NCBI RefSeq assembly: GCF_000424985.1
Contig: NZ_AUKX01000007.1
Location: 78,014-142,013 of the forward strand
Reading direction: 5' to 3'
Length of the DNA stretch: 64,000 nucleotides
DNA from: Arenibacter latericius DSM 15913
GTDB taxonomy: Bacteria; Bacteroidota; Bacteroidia; Flavobacteriales; Flavobacteriaceae
Made by a program: the position numbers and the translations under genes. The notes under the pieces were generated by a model. The model saw only the letters and a list, made by a program, of their open reading frames with translations. It was not told the DNA's origin and did no database searches. How positions within the stretch are numbered: position 1 is the first letter of the stretch; each line of letters starts with the position of its first letter. Positions 55,388-63,638 of the stretch are shown here, piece by piece.

Positions 55388-55530
55388 ACTACCTCGGGGA
55401 AAGCCCACCTGTATTCTGTACGGGCAAGCCCACAAGGCATTAATTGGTGAAAAAATATTGATTTCGAGCCCCGCCTGAAAAATTCGGGCAAGCCCGCCTA
55501 GGAGTATTAAATCCTCCATTATCGAGTAAA
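55388..55530 (+). repeat. Dispersed intergenic repeat, copy C (long form)
   Basis: It starts AACTACCTCGGGG overlapping the stop TAA, then two GCCC-(A/G)-CCTG...CGGGCAAGCCC hairpins. Between them are CCACAAGGCATTAA and TATTGATTTCGAG; it ends GGAGTATTAAATCCTCC and ATCGAGTAAA. Blocks are shared in order with copies A (5497) and B (18689). Its ends (TACxTCG, TCGAGTA) form an imperfect inverted repeat. Confidence 0.75.
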
Positions 55531-55827
55531 TTGTCTACCCTAGTAAGAAATGGAGAACACTTATTAAATGTGTGGCACAAGAGCATGCTAACTTCACTTA
55601 GCGCGTAATATTACCAATTTTAATTGGCGCTAATGAAAGTTAATTCGCTCCTTATTTCTGTTTAATATTTATAACACCCCTAATTCAAATTTTAAAATAG
55701 CTTATAAAAGTATATGGAGACCAATAATTTAGATAATAGTTCTAGTTTCAAATTAACCCTTCATAATTAAAGTATTTGGTTAAATTTGCTCTTTTCAATA
55801 AATTAAGAATAAATTTTAATAATATAT
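55531..55827. other. Intergenic region before the OmpA paralogue
   Basis: AT-rich leader of about 300 bases following repeat C. It contains the -7 box TAAATTTG at 55781-55788. No terminator with a T run was found for the M20 gene, and no ORF. Confidence 0.5.
55781..55788 (+). promoter_or_regulatory. -7 promoter box for the OmpA paralogue
   Basis: TAAATTTG matches TAnnTTTG, 39 bases before the ATG at 55828. No TTG at the consensus spacing. Confidence 0.5.
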
Positions 55828-56634
55828 ATGAAAAAGAATTTAGTTACTGCCCTAGTCTTATTATTAACGATTACTGTTACACATGCCCAAAGCAGAAGAG
55901 AATTGTTAAAGGAAGTTGAAGATCTTGAAACACGATTACGGGATGCTGAAAATGCATTGTCTGAAGTTAAACGTCAAGAAAGAATTAATTCTGCAAAAGT
56001 GGAATCTTATGAAGCTCAGGTAGAGGAATTAAAAACAACCAATACAAGCCTCTTGCAAAATTTAAACAATTTTACAGAAGCTTCTACCAGACGTTCAGAA
56101 AACATCAGTAGTACTTTAAATAGCCTACGACAAGTAGAAGGGCAATTAAGCACAATAAAGGAGGCCTTAACAAGTAGGGATTCTATAAACTTGGCTGTTT
56201 TCACCCTATTTAAGCAAACTTTAGGTCCAGACCCCAAAATTACCATGAGCAAGGGGGCCATTACAGTAAGTTTGGATAATGATTTTCTATTCGGAGGTCA
56301 GTCTAAAAGCACAAAAATTACTCCCTCTGCTGAGACCATAATAGGTAAGATTGGCAATATATTAAAAGCTAATCCTACTATGGATATAGAAATTGTTAGC
56401 AACAGTAATTTGGTTAATACTGATGCAAAGAAAAACAACAACTGGAAGATATCTACTCAGCAAGCTGCTACAGTTGCTAGTATTTTTGAGGACGATTATG
56501 AAGTGGAGCCAAAAAGAATACGTGCTACCGGCAAATCTGAATTAGGGTTATACAGCATAGAAACAGCTACAGAAATCATCGTTCAACCAAAGTTCTATGA
56601 ATTCTATCAGTTGGTAAAAGACACCATGAAATAA
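55828..56634 (+). CDS. Diverged OmpA-like paralogue with coiled coil
   Basis: 268 residues. Signal peptide (1-20, VTHAQ) without a lipobox cysteine, then a coiled coil (about 22-115) and a domain clearly homologous to the OmpA lipoprotein at 48784: 'EALTSRDSINLAV' versus 'DALTRRDSVNLAL', and 'DDYEVEPKRIRATGKS' versus 'NDYNVDPKRMTAAGRS'. The peptidoglycan-binding residues are lost: the GHTDP loop reads 'VSNSNLVN' and the RRTR arginines are replaced by 'ETATEI'. It is probably periplasmic and no longer binds the cell wall. Confidence 0.8.
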   Translation: MKKNLVTALVLLLTITVTHAQSRRELLKEVEDLETRLRDAENALSEVKRQERINSAKVESYEAQVEELKTTNTSLLQNLNNFTEASTRRSENISSTLNSLRQVEGQLSTIKEALTSRDSINLAVFTLFKQTLGPDPKITMSKGAITVSLDNDFLFGGQSKSTKITPSAETIIGKIGNILKANPTMDIEIVSNSNLVNTDAKKNNNWKISTQQAATVASIFEDDYEVEPKRIRATGKSELGLYSIETATEIIVQPKFYEFYQLVKDTMK

Positions 56635-56774
56635 TCAACGTTAATCCAAAGTGTAAAACACCAACAAGCTTAACACATAATCTAAAATATGGCCTGCAAA
56701 TAATTTAAGTGGGCCATAATTTTTTAGGGTTTAATCCGTTTAATCAACTACAAACCAAAAATTCCTAGACAATT

Positions 56775-57293
56775 ATGAACGAAGTTGATATTTTACAACT
56801 ATTTGCCTATCTCTTACCGGCTGTAGTAACTGGTGCCGTGGCATTTTACTTTTTTAGGCTACACACCAAAAACGAGGATGGTAGAAGAAGGTATCTTTTG
56901 CATAAAGATTCACAAACTAAAACCCTTCCCATTCGGTTACAAGCATACGAACGCATGGCTTTGTTCTTAGAAAGAATTTCTATACCCAGTTTGGTTGTAC
57001 GTATATCTCCAACTTCCAACAATAAAAACGATTATGAAAACTTATTAATCAAAAGCATTGAAAACGAGTTTGATCATAATCTTTCCCAACAGATTTACAT
57101 GACCGATGAGTGTTGGAACATAATAAAAGCTGCTAAAAGTGCTACTATTCAGATTATAAGAAAGGCAGGTATGAGCGAATCTGATACTGCAGACAAATTA
57201 AGAGAGGACATCTTAAATGCAAGTATGGACAAAGCTTCACCCTCCGCTACAGCGCTATCTTTTGTAAAAAAAGAGATTCGTGAACTTTGGTAG
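56775..57293 (+). CDS. Single-pass membrane protein of unknown function (DUF7935-like)
   Basis: 172 residues. One membrane helix (about 8-28) is followed by a helical cytoplasmic domain: 'LPIRLQAYERMALFLERI' and 'EFDHNLSQQIYMTDECWNIIKAAKSAT'. It looks like a conserved Bacteroidetes protein, possibly DUF7935, but I am unsure of the number. No catalytic motif. Convergent with the patatin genes. Confidence 0.65.
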   Translation: MNEVDILQLFAYLLPAVVTGAVAFYFFRLHTKNEDGRRRYLLHKDSQTKTLPIRLQAYERMALFLERISIPSLVVRISPTSNNKNDYENLLIKSIENEFDHNLSQQIYMTDECWNIIKAAKSATIQIIRKAGMSESDTADKLREDILNASMDKASPSATALSFVKKEIRELW

Positions 57294-57483
57294 TATTACA
57301 CCTAGGCAATTTGCTTCTATTATTTTGTTAAAATTCACGCTACATAAAATTGTACGAAGGTATATTTGCGATACATAAGTCTACAAGAATTTCATGACAA
57401 CGGAAAAGATTTAAAGCAAACCTCACCATAAACCATATCTAATCAAATCGTTATAGAAGTAGTATCGTAATTTTTAAAGAAGT

Positions 57484-58401
57484 TTATCTTCCGGTCGGAC
57501 TTAGATCTTTCTCCGGAGCGCTGGCAAATTTTTCCTCCGCATAACTAAACCCCTGTTGCCACCATTTAGTCATTAATTTTTTATTAAAGACTAAGGAATT
57601 CTCCGTTAATTTAGTTGGCGTATAATATAGGTTTAATTGTACACCACGATGTTTTGCTGCTAGTACGCCTTCAGAAATATCGTGATATTCTATTTGATCT
57701 AATACAAAGCCATAAATACTTAACATTAGGGAAAACGGATTTTTACCTAACACCTTATTGTGCTCCATATTTTCTGACTCTAGCACAATAGCATCAATTT
57801 CAGTTGCTCCACGCCTTATAGCTTCCCTTATTGGAATTACACAGCCTAATCCTCCATCACCATATTCAAAGCCATCTTTTTTCACCAAGGACATAAAGGG
57901 GATATAATTGCAAGATATCCATATCCAATCACAGAATTCGGCATAGGTAAAATCTTTTATAGATTTATATTCTACTCTGTTTTTAGACAGATTGGAAACG
58001 GTGACTACCACATCTTTTCCAGTTCTTTTAATAGCTTCAAATTCTTCTAAAGAGAAGTTCTTTTTAATAGTCCTGCGCAAAGCCTTACTTTCTCCAAAAG
58101 TCCTTCTTTTTTTTACAAACTGCAGGATAGAAGTTAGATAGTTTATAGATACATATTCTCTCCCCTCCTTTTTCCGTACCACAAAAGGGTTAAGACTAAA
58201 AATGGAACGCTGATTAACATTAGTATAAAGATCATGCAGTTTAGCAATATTCTTCAATGCCAATTGGGGAATTAGTAAACTACCGGTAGAGGTACCTACC
58301 AAGATATCATATTCCCGCTTCTCTACTTCCATTAGGTATTGCGCCACACCCCCAGCAAAAGCGCCTTTACTTCCTCCTCCACTTATTACCAATGCTCTCA
58401 T
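57484..58401 (-). CDS. Patatin-like phospholipase, first of a tandem pair by position
   Basis: 305 residues. Patatin lipid acyl hydrolase: oxyanion loop SGGGSKGAFAGG (7-18), nucleophile elbow GTSTG with S39, and catalytic D182 in GDGGLG, so the Ser-Asp dyad is intact. No signal peptide, so it acts in the cytoplasm. It is highly similar along its length to the gene just upstream (e.g. 'VVVTVSNLSKNRVEYKSIKD' vs 'IVVTVSNLSLNQVEYKSIKD'). The start overlaps that gene's stop by four bases (ATGA). Last gene of a three-gene operon. Confidence 0.9.
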   Translation of the reverse strand: MRALVISGGGSKGAFAGGVAQYLMEVEKREYDILVGTSTGSLLIPQLALKNIAKLHDLYTNVNQRSIFSLNPFVVRKKEGREYVSINYLTSILQFVKKRRTFGESKALRRTIKKNFSLEEFEAIKRTGKDVVVTVSNLSKNRVEYKSIKDFTYAEFCDWIWISCNYIPFMSLVKKDGFEYGDGGLGCVIPIREAIRRGATEIDAIVLESENMEHNKVLGKNPFSLMLSIYGFVLDQIEYHDISEGVLAAKHRGVQLNLYYTPTKLTENSLVFNKKLMTKWWQQGFSYAEEKFASAPEKDLSPTGR

Positions 58402-59309
58402 ACAATTGCGGTTTCTATTTGGTTGGTTTCTGCATTTTTATATTTGGCAAAATTAAAGCCACTCTCCCACCATAATGTCATCCTTTCCTTATCAAAAATT
58501 AGGGAGTTGGTAGTGAGGACCGTAGGAGTATAATAAAAATTTATTATTGCATCATTGTGGGTAGCAGAAAACTTACCTATTCTAATGTTTTGGTGTTCTA
58601 TTCTATCTAACATAAAAGCAAACATATTGGTAAGCAGCGAAAAAGCATTTTTAGAAGGCATCCTATTTAATTGGGTTACCTCAGTCTGCAATATAATAGC
58701 ATCTACCACTTTAGCGCCTCTTTTTATTGCCTCTTCTATAGGCACCATACAGCCAAGACCACCATCTGCATATTCACAGCCATTTCGTTTTACCAGACTC
58801 ATAAAGGGCGTGTAATTACCAGAAATCCAGATCCAATCACAAAATTTCTCATAGGTATAATCTTTAATAGATTTGTATTCTACTTGGTTTAAGGATAGGT
58901 TAGAAACTGTAACAACGATATCTAGTACTTTTGCTTTTAACTCCTCAAATTCACTTCTAGAAAGTGTGTTTTTTATCAATTTTAATAAGTTATAACTTTC
59001 TCCAAAGGTTTTACTCCCCTTTAGAAAGTTTTTCATTACGTTATAATGGCTAATTGCAATGTTTTCTATACCGTGTTTTTTAGTGATTACAAACGGGCAA
59101 TTACTGAAAATCTGATTCTGATCTACCGAAGTATACACCTGTTTTATCTTTTCAATTTTATCTAGAGCAAGATGTGAAATTAATAAACTACCGGTAGAGG
59201 TTCCTAGAAATAGATCATATCTGTGATTCATTTCCTCTATTAAATATTGAGCCACACCACCTGCAAAGGCTCCTTTACTACCTCCCCCAGAAATAACCAT
59301 TGCTCTCAT
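58398..59309 (-). CDS. Patatin-like phospholipase, second copy
   Basis: 303 residues, same architecture as its neighbour: SGGGSKGAFAGG, GTSTG (S39) and ADGGLG (D182). Alignable over the full length with no gaps in the first 190 residues, so the pair arose by tandem duplication, then diverged mainly in the C-terminal third. Start overlaps the M1 peptidase stop by four bases (ATGA). Membrane-lipid turnover is likely; the physiological substrate is unknown. Confidence 0.9.
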   Translation of the reverse strand: MRAMVISGGGSKGAFAGGVAQYLIEEMNHRYDLFLGTSTGSLLISHLALDKIEKIKQVYTSVDQNQIFSNCPFVITKKHGIENIAISHYNVMKNFLKGSKTFGESYNLLKLIKNTLSRSEFEELKAKVLDIVVTVSNLSLNQVEYKSIKDYTYEKFCDWIWISGNYTPFMSLVKRNGCEYADGGLGCMVPIEEAIKRGAKVVDAIILQTEVTQLNRMPSKNAFSLLTNMFAFMLDRIEHQNIRIGKFSATHNDAIINFYYTPTVLTTNSLIFDKERMTLWWESGFNFAKYKNAETNQIETAIV

Positions 59310-61390
59310 TCCTCTAATAATTTTTTATTCATATAACGCAATTCTTCTCCGTTTAGTTCTTCTCTTAGGTTTCCCATTCTCTCTTTCATCCCATCCTCTA
59401 ACAATAACAGATCAATCAGTCTCCGGGAAAACTGTTTAAATTGCCAAGAATGATGCTGCGCTGCTTCTATCAAATCTAATAGGTTTTTATCTGAAAAACC
59501 AACCACTTCCTGTAACATTCTAAAAGCATTCTGTCTTACCTCAAAAGGGAAATTTACATCAGTATAACCACTGAGTTCCTCATAATACTTCCTACTGTTA
59601 TGAGGTTCATAATCCTCAGTAACCAAAGCTAAAGTCAGCCACAATATCCGAATATTTTTATCAGAAAACCCATAGATGCCTCTAGTGCTATTTAAGTAAT
59701 GGATTCTATGTTGTGGGAAATATATCCATAATTTATACAATATATGCTCTAAAGTAAGGTAACTTTCATCTAGAAGGAGTGATTCGAACTCCTCTTTTAA
59801 TTCCAATGGAATCTGGTCTGCAGTTGTTGCAATGGCTTGTCTTATCCTAACATCACCTGTCTCCAAAGCTTTTTTAATAAACTTTTTTGACAAGTTCTCA
59901 TAATAGGATCTAATTATCTTAGCCTTCAATTGTGCAGATGCTGTTCGATTCCAATAATTCCATATCACCTGTGCTTTTTCTGTTTTAGCAGTAAGTAATT
60001 CTTCCTGAAGCTTATAATATGCTTTTAGGTCTTTAGATTCAGCTATCAAAATATCCTTAACTTCTAAATAGGGGAATGTTGTTCCGTTTAACCATTTTTC
60101 CTTAAACCAATCAAGTTTAGTACCACTGGCTAGTTCCATTTCCCTTAAATAATCATCTATGTCTACATTTCTATATTTATGGCGTTTTAGGTATTGCACA
60201 GTTCCAGCTTTATACACTTTATCTCCCAAATGTTTTCGTAAGATATGTAATGCCCATGCCCCCTTTTCGTAAAAGGTAAGACTACTAGAATTAGGATCTG
60301 TTAAGGACTCTCCCCTATTGTTATTAGAGGATTCTTTTAGTTGTTGAGCAGACTCATATAATTTCCAATAATAATATTCATCCCCAAAAATTTCCTTTTC
60401 TGCTAGAAGGGCGTAATAAGTAGCGAAACCCTCATGCAACCAATGAGAACGACTATCTGTTTGGGTTACCAAGTTTCCAAACCATTGGTGAGCCAATTCG
60501 TGCGCGTTTACGTTTACATAGTTCCTATCTTTAAAAGCAATAGAATCCAAAATAAAACTGTCAGAAAATATGGTTGTTCCTGTATTTTCCATTCCTGCAT
60601 ATAGGAAATCGCGCACTGGTACCTGATCGTATTTCAACCAAGGGTACGCAACTCCTATCTCTTTCTCTAAAAATTTAAAAATCTGCTGGGTATACCTATA
60701 GGTAGGTTCTGTTAAAAGGGAGTCCTCTGGGTAATAATATAAATTTATTGACATTCCCTTTTCCGAAAAGAGTTCCTTTTTGTTATACTTTCCTATGGCA
60801 AAGGCTAAGAGATAGCTACTCATTGGACGGTCCATATTAAAATCCCACTTTTTGAGGTTTCCAAATTCTTTGGTGCCAACCAATTCCCCATTTGCAATTA
60901 CCTCATAATTCTTATCGAAACTAATGCTTAGGTCAAATTCTACCTTTTGGCGCATATCATCAAAACTGGGAAGCCAATGGCTAGTATATTTCCCCTGCCC
61001 TTGTGTCCATACCTGATTATTAGTAGACTTATTGTTCCACCCGATAAAATAAACAGTTTGTTTTGGCTTGGCAGTATAAGTAATTTCCAAGGTGTAATTT
61101 CTGTTTTTTCTAAAGCGATTATAAACAACAATATTTTTTCCGTTGTTTAAATACTTAACCTTTTTGTTGTTTAGCAGAACGGAGCTTATTTCTAAATTTT
61201 GAGCATCTAGAAAAACGGTATCTAAATGCTGAAGCATACGCAATCTATAGTTTACCCTACCGATAATCTTTTTTTTTGGCGCATCTACGTATAGCTCCAC
61301 CTTTGCCTGGGTAAAATTCACCTTATCCTGATGCTGTGCTGTAGCTCCAAGAAAATGCAGCAAAATGATAATAAGTATAAGTTGTCTCAT
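59306..61390 (-). CDS. M1-family zinc aminopeptidase
   Basis: 694 residues from the preferred ATG at 61390. Signal peptide 1-19 (FLGATAQ). The N-terminal beta domain leads to GMEN (266-269), zinc motif HELAH (297-301) and the third ligand E320 in LHEGFATY, so the peptidase should be active, in the periplasm or outside. A C-terminal helical domain (about 460-690) completes the APN-like fold. The ATG at 61423 adds 11 residues but lies upstream of the -7 promoter box TAAATTTG (61419-61412), so it is less likely. Leads the operon with two patatins. Confidence 0.9.
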   Translation of the reverse strand: MRQLILIIILLHFLGATAQHQDKVNFTQAKVELYVDAPKKKIIGRVNYRLRMLQHLDTVFLDAQNLEISSVLLNNKKVKYLNNGKNIVVYNRFRKNRNYTLEITYTAKPKQTVYFIGWNNKSTNNQVWTQGQGKYTSHWLPSFDDMRQKVEFDLSISFDKNYEVIANGELVGTKEFGNLKKWDFNMDRPMSSYLLAFAIGKYNKKELFSEKGMSINLYYYPEDSLLTEPTYRYTQQIFKFLEKEIGVAYPWLKYDQVPVRDFLYAGMENTGTTIFSDSFILDSIAFKDRNYVNVNAHELAHQWFGNLVTQTDSRSHWLHEGFATYYALLAEKEIFGDEYYYWKLYESAQQLKESSNNNRGESLTDPNSSSLTFYEKGAWALHILRKHLGDKVYKAGTVQYLKRHKYRNVDIDDYLREMELASGTKLDWFKEKWLNGTTFPYLEVKDILIAESKDLKAYYKLQEELLTAKTEKAQVIWNYWNRTASAQLKAKIIRSYYENLSKKFIKKALETGDVRIRQAIATTADQIPLELKEEFESLLLDESYLTLEHILYKLWIYFPQHRIHYLNSTRGIYGFSDKNIRILWLTLALVTEDYEPHNSRKYYEELSGYTDVNFPFEVRQNAFRMLQEVVGFSDKNLLDLIEAAQHHSWQFKQFSRRLIDLLLLEDGMKERMGNLREELNGEELRYMNKKLLEE

Positions 61391-61411
61391 AGGTTTAGAC
61401 AAGGGTCTTTT

Positions 61412-61419
61412 CAAATTTA
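61412..61419 (-). promoter_or_regulatory. -7 promoter box for the M1-patatin operon
   Basis: TAAATTTG on the minus strand, 22 bases upstream of the ATG at 61390. No TTG at consensus spacing. Confidence 0.5.
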
Positions 61420-61480
61420 GCATTTTTGTTTATTGCAGTTAATTGCAGTAAGTCCTATTTTAGTACAATAATTAAACTTG

Positions 61481-61498
61481 GTCGAGATTTTTCTCGAC
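61481..61498. promoter_or_regulatory. Palindrome between M1 and recG genes
   Basis: GTCGAGA-TTTT-TCTCGAC is a perfect 7-bp inverted repeat, 40 bases upstream of the recG start and centred in the divergent gap. It could be an operator or an RNA hairpin in the recG leader. Confidence 0.35.
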
Positions 61499-61538
61499 AA
61501 GCGTTCAGAAAACTTGGCAAATTAATTATTATAAACGA

Positions 61539-63638
61539 ATGAACCCCAACATCCTTCAATCTCCCATTGCCTATTTAAAAGGCGTAGGCCCCAATAGAGC
61601 GGAAACATTAAAGTCGGAGCTTGGGATAGAAACTTGTCAAGACTTACTTCATCTATTCCCTAATAGATATATAGACAAAACACAATATTATAAAATAACC
61701 CAGCTACAAAGAACAAGTGCCGATGTTCAAATAATAGGTAAAATAATAAATATTAAAACTGTAGAACAAAAAAGAGGCAAACGTTTGGTAGCAAAATTCA
61801 CCGATGGCCAAGGGGAAATGGAATTGGTGTGGTTTAGAGGGCAAAAGTGGATCCGAGAAAATATAAAAATAAATGTCCCTTATGTAATTTTTGGAAAAAC
61901 AAATTGGTTTAATGGCACCTTTTCTATGCCCCATCCAGAAATGGAGTTGCTAGAAGATCATGAGAAGGGACTTAAAATAGGAATGCAACCAGTATACCCC
62001 TCCACTGAAAAATTATCTAATAAGGGAATTACAAATAGAGTGGTAGGGAAACTAATACAGCAATTATTCATAGAGACCAAAGGTAGATTCTCGGAAACCC
62101 TATCCCCTAAGATTTTAACCGAGTTAAATTTGTTACCTAAAAATGAAGCGCTTTTCAATATTCATTTTCCTAAAAACCAAGAATTATTGGCGAAGGCACA
62201 GTTTCGGCTAAAGTTTGAAGAGCTTTTCTATATACAATTACAGCTTATTGCTAAAAACATGCTCCATAAGCAGCGTATTAAGGGTTATTCTTTTAACAAG
62301 GTTGGATTGTTATTCAATGAATTTTATAAAAATCACCTTCCATTTGATCTTACCAATGCTCAAAAAAGGGTGATAAAAGAAATCCGAGCTGATCTTGGCA
62401 GCAATGCACAAATGAATAGATTATTACAAGGCGATGTAGGCTCCGGAAAAACTATTGTAGCATTAATGACAATGCTATTGGCGATAGACAATGGCTTTCA
62501 GGCATGTTTAATGGCCCCAACAGAAATATTAGCAAATCAACATTTTACTGGGATTAAAGAACTTTTAAACAATATCGGAGTAAATATTGCGCTACTTACA
62601 GGTTCTGTCAAGAAAAAAGATCGTAAAATAATCCATGAGCAATTAGAAAGTGGAGAACTCCATATTTTAATAGGTACCCACGCTCTACTAGAAGACAAAG
62701 TGCAATACAAAAATCTAGGACTGGCTATTATAGATGAACAACATCGTTTTGGAGTTGCACAAAGAGCCAAGTTATGGCATAAGAACGATATTCCCCCTCA
62801 TATCTTGGTTATGACTGCCACCCCAATCCCTAGAACTCTTGCCATGAGTTTATATGGCGATTTGGATATCTCTACAATTGATGAACTACCTCCAGGTAGA
62901 AAACCAATAAAAACGGTACACCGATATGACGCCAATAGATTAAAGGTCTTTAGGTTTATAAGGGATGAAATAAAAAAGGGACGTCAAATCTATGTAGTAT
63001 ATCCATTAATTCAGGAATCGGAGGCACTGGACTATAAGGATCTAATGGATGGATATGAAAGTATTGTTAGAGATTTTCCAATGCCAGAATACCAAATTTC
63101 CATTGTACATGGAAAAATGAAGCCTGAAGACAAAGATTATGAAATGGATCGTTTTGTAAGGGGTGAAACTCAAATAATGGTGGCGACCACTGTTATAGAG
63201 GTGGGAGTAAATGTTCCCAATGCCTCGGTTATGGTAATAGAGAGTGCCGAAAGATTTGGACTTTCACAGCTTCATCAGTTAAGGGGAAGGGTTGGCCGAG
63301 GTGCAGACCAAAGTTTTTGTATTTTAATGACCGGCCATAAACTATCTTCCGATTCCAAAACGCGACTTGAAACCATGGTAAGAACAGCAGATGGTTTTGA
63401 AATTGCCGAAGTTGACCTTAAGTTACGAGGACCAGGAGATATAATGGGTACACAACAAAGTGGGGTGTTAAACTTAAAAATAGCAGATATTATTAAGGAC
63501 AACGAAGTTTTAAAAACAGCTAGATATTATGCCCTTAAACTTTTAAAAGAAGACAGCCAACTAGAGAAGCATCCAGAAATCAGACACACTTACGCTCAAA
63601 TAGTTAAACATAAAAATATTTGGAACTATATAAGTTAA
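61539..63638 (+). CDS. recG: ATP-dependent DNA helicase RecG
   Basis: 699 residues. RecG remodels stalled forks and branch-migrates Holliday junctions. N-terminal wedge/OB domain (about 1-230, 'VELFPNRYIDKT'-like 'LLHLFPNRYIDKTQYY'), then SF2 helicase motifs: GDVGSGKTIVA (I), APTEILANQH (Ia), IIDEQHRFGV (II), VMTATPIPRT (III), VIEVGVNVPNAS (V) and QLRGRVGRG (VI), and the C-terminal TRG region 'ELRGPGDIMGTQQSG'-type motif (LKLRGPGDIMGTQQSG). All intact. Third major repair helicase gene in the window. Confidence 0.95.
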   Translation: MNPNILQSPIAYLKGVGPNRAETLKSELGIETCQDLLHLFPNRYIDKTQYYKITQLQRTSADVQIIGKIINIKTVEQKRGKRLVAKFTDGQGEMELVWFRGQKWIRENIKINVPYVIFGKTNWFNGTFSMPHPEMELLEDHEKGLKIGMQPVYPSTEKLSNKGITNRVVGKLIQQLFIETKGRFSETLSPKILTELNLLPKNEALFNIHFPKNQELLAKAQFRLKFEELFYIQLQLIAKNMLHKQRIKGYSFNKVGLLFNEFYKNHLPFDLTNAQKRVIKEIRADLGSNAQMNRLLQGDVGSGKTIVALMTMLLAIDNGFQACLMAPTEILANQHFTGIKELLNNIGVNIALLTGSVKKKDRKIIHEQLESGELHILIGTHALLEDKVQYKNLGLAIIDEQHRFGVAQRAKLWHKNDIPPHILVMTATPIPRTLAMSLYGDLDISTIDELPPGRKPIKTVHRYDANRLKVFRFIRDEIKKGRQIYVVYPLIQESEALDYKDLMDGYESIVRDFPMPEYQISIVHGKMKPEDKDYEMDRFVRGETQIMVATTVIEVGVNVPNASVMVIESAERFGLSQLHQLRGRVGRGADQSFCILMTGHKLSSDSKTRLETMVRTADGFEIAEVDLKLRGPGDIMGTQQSGVLNLKIADIIKDNEVLKTARYYALKLLKEDSQLEKHPEIRHTYAQIVKHKNIWNYIS

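Noticed and set aside
59776..59795. GATTCGAACTCC, which looks like a reverse tRNA T-loop
   Set aside because: It lies inside the M1 peptidase coding sequence and no acceptor or anticodon stems can be built around it.
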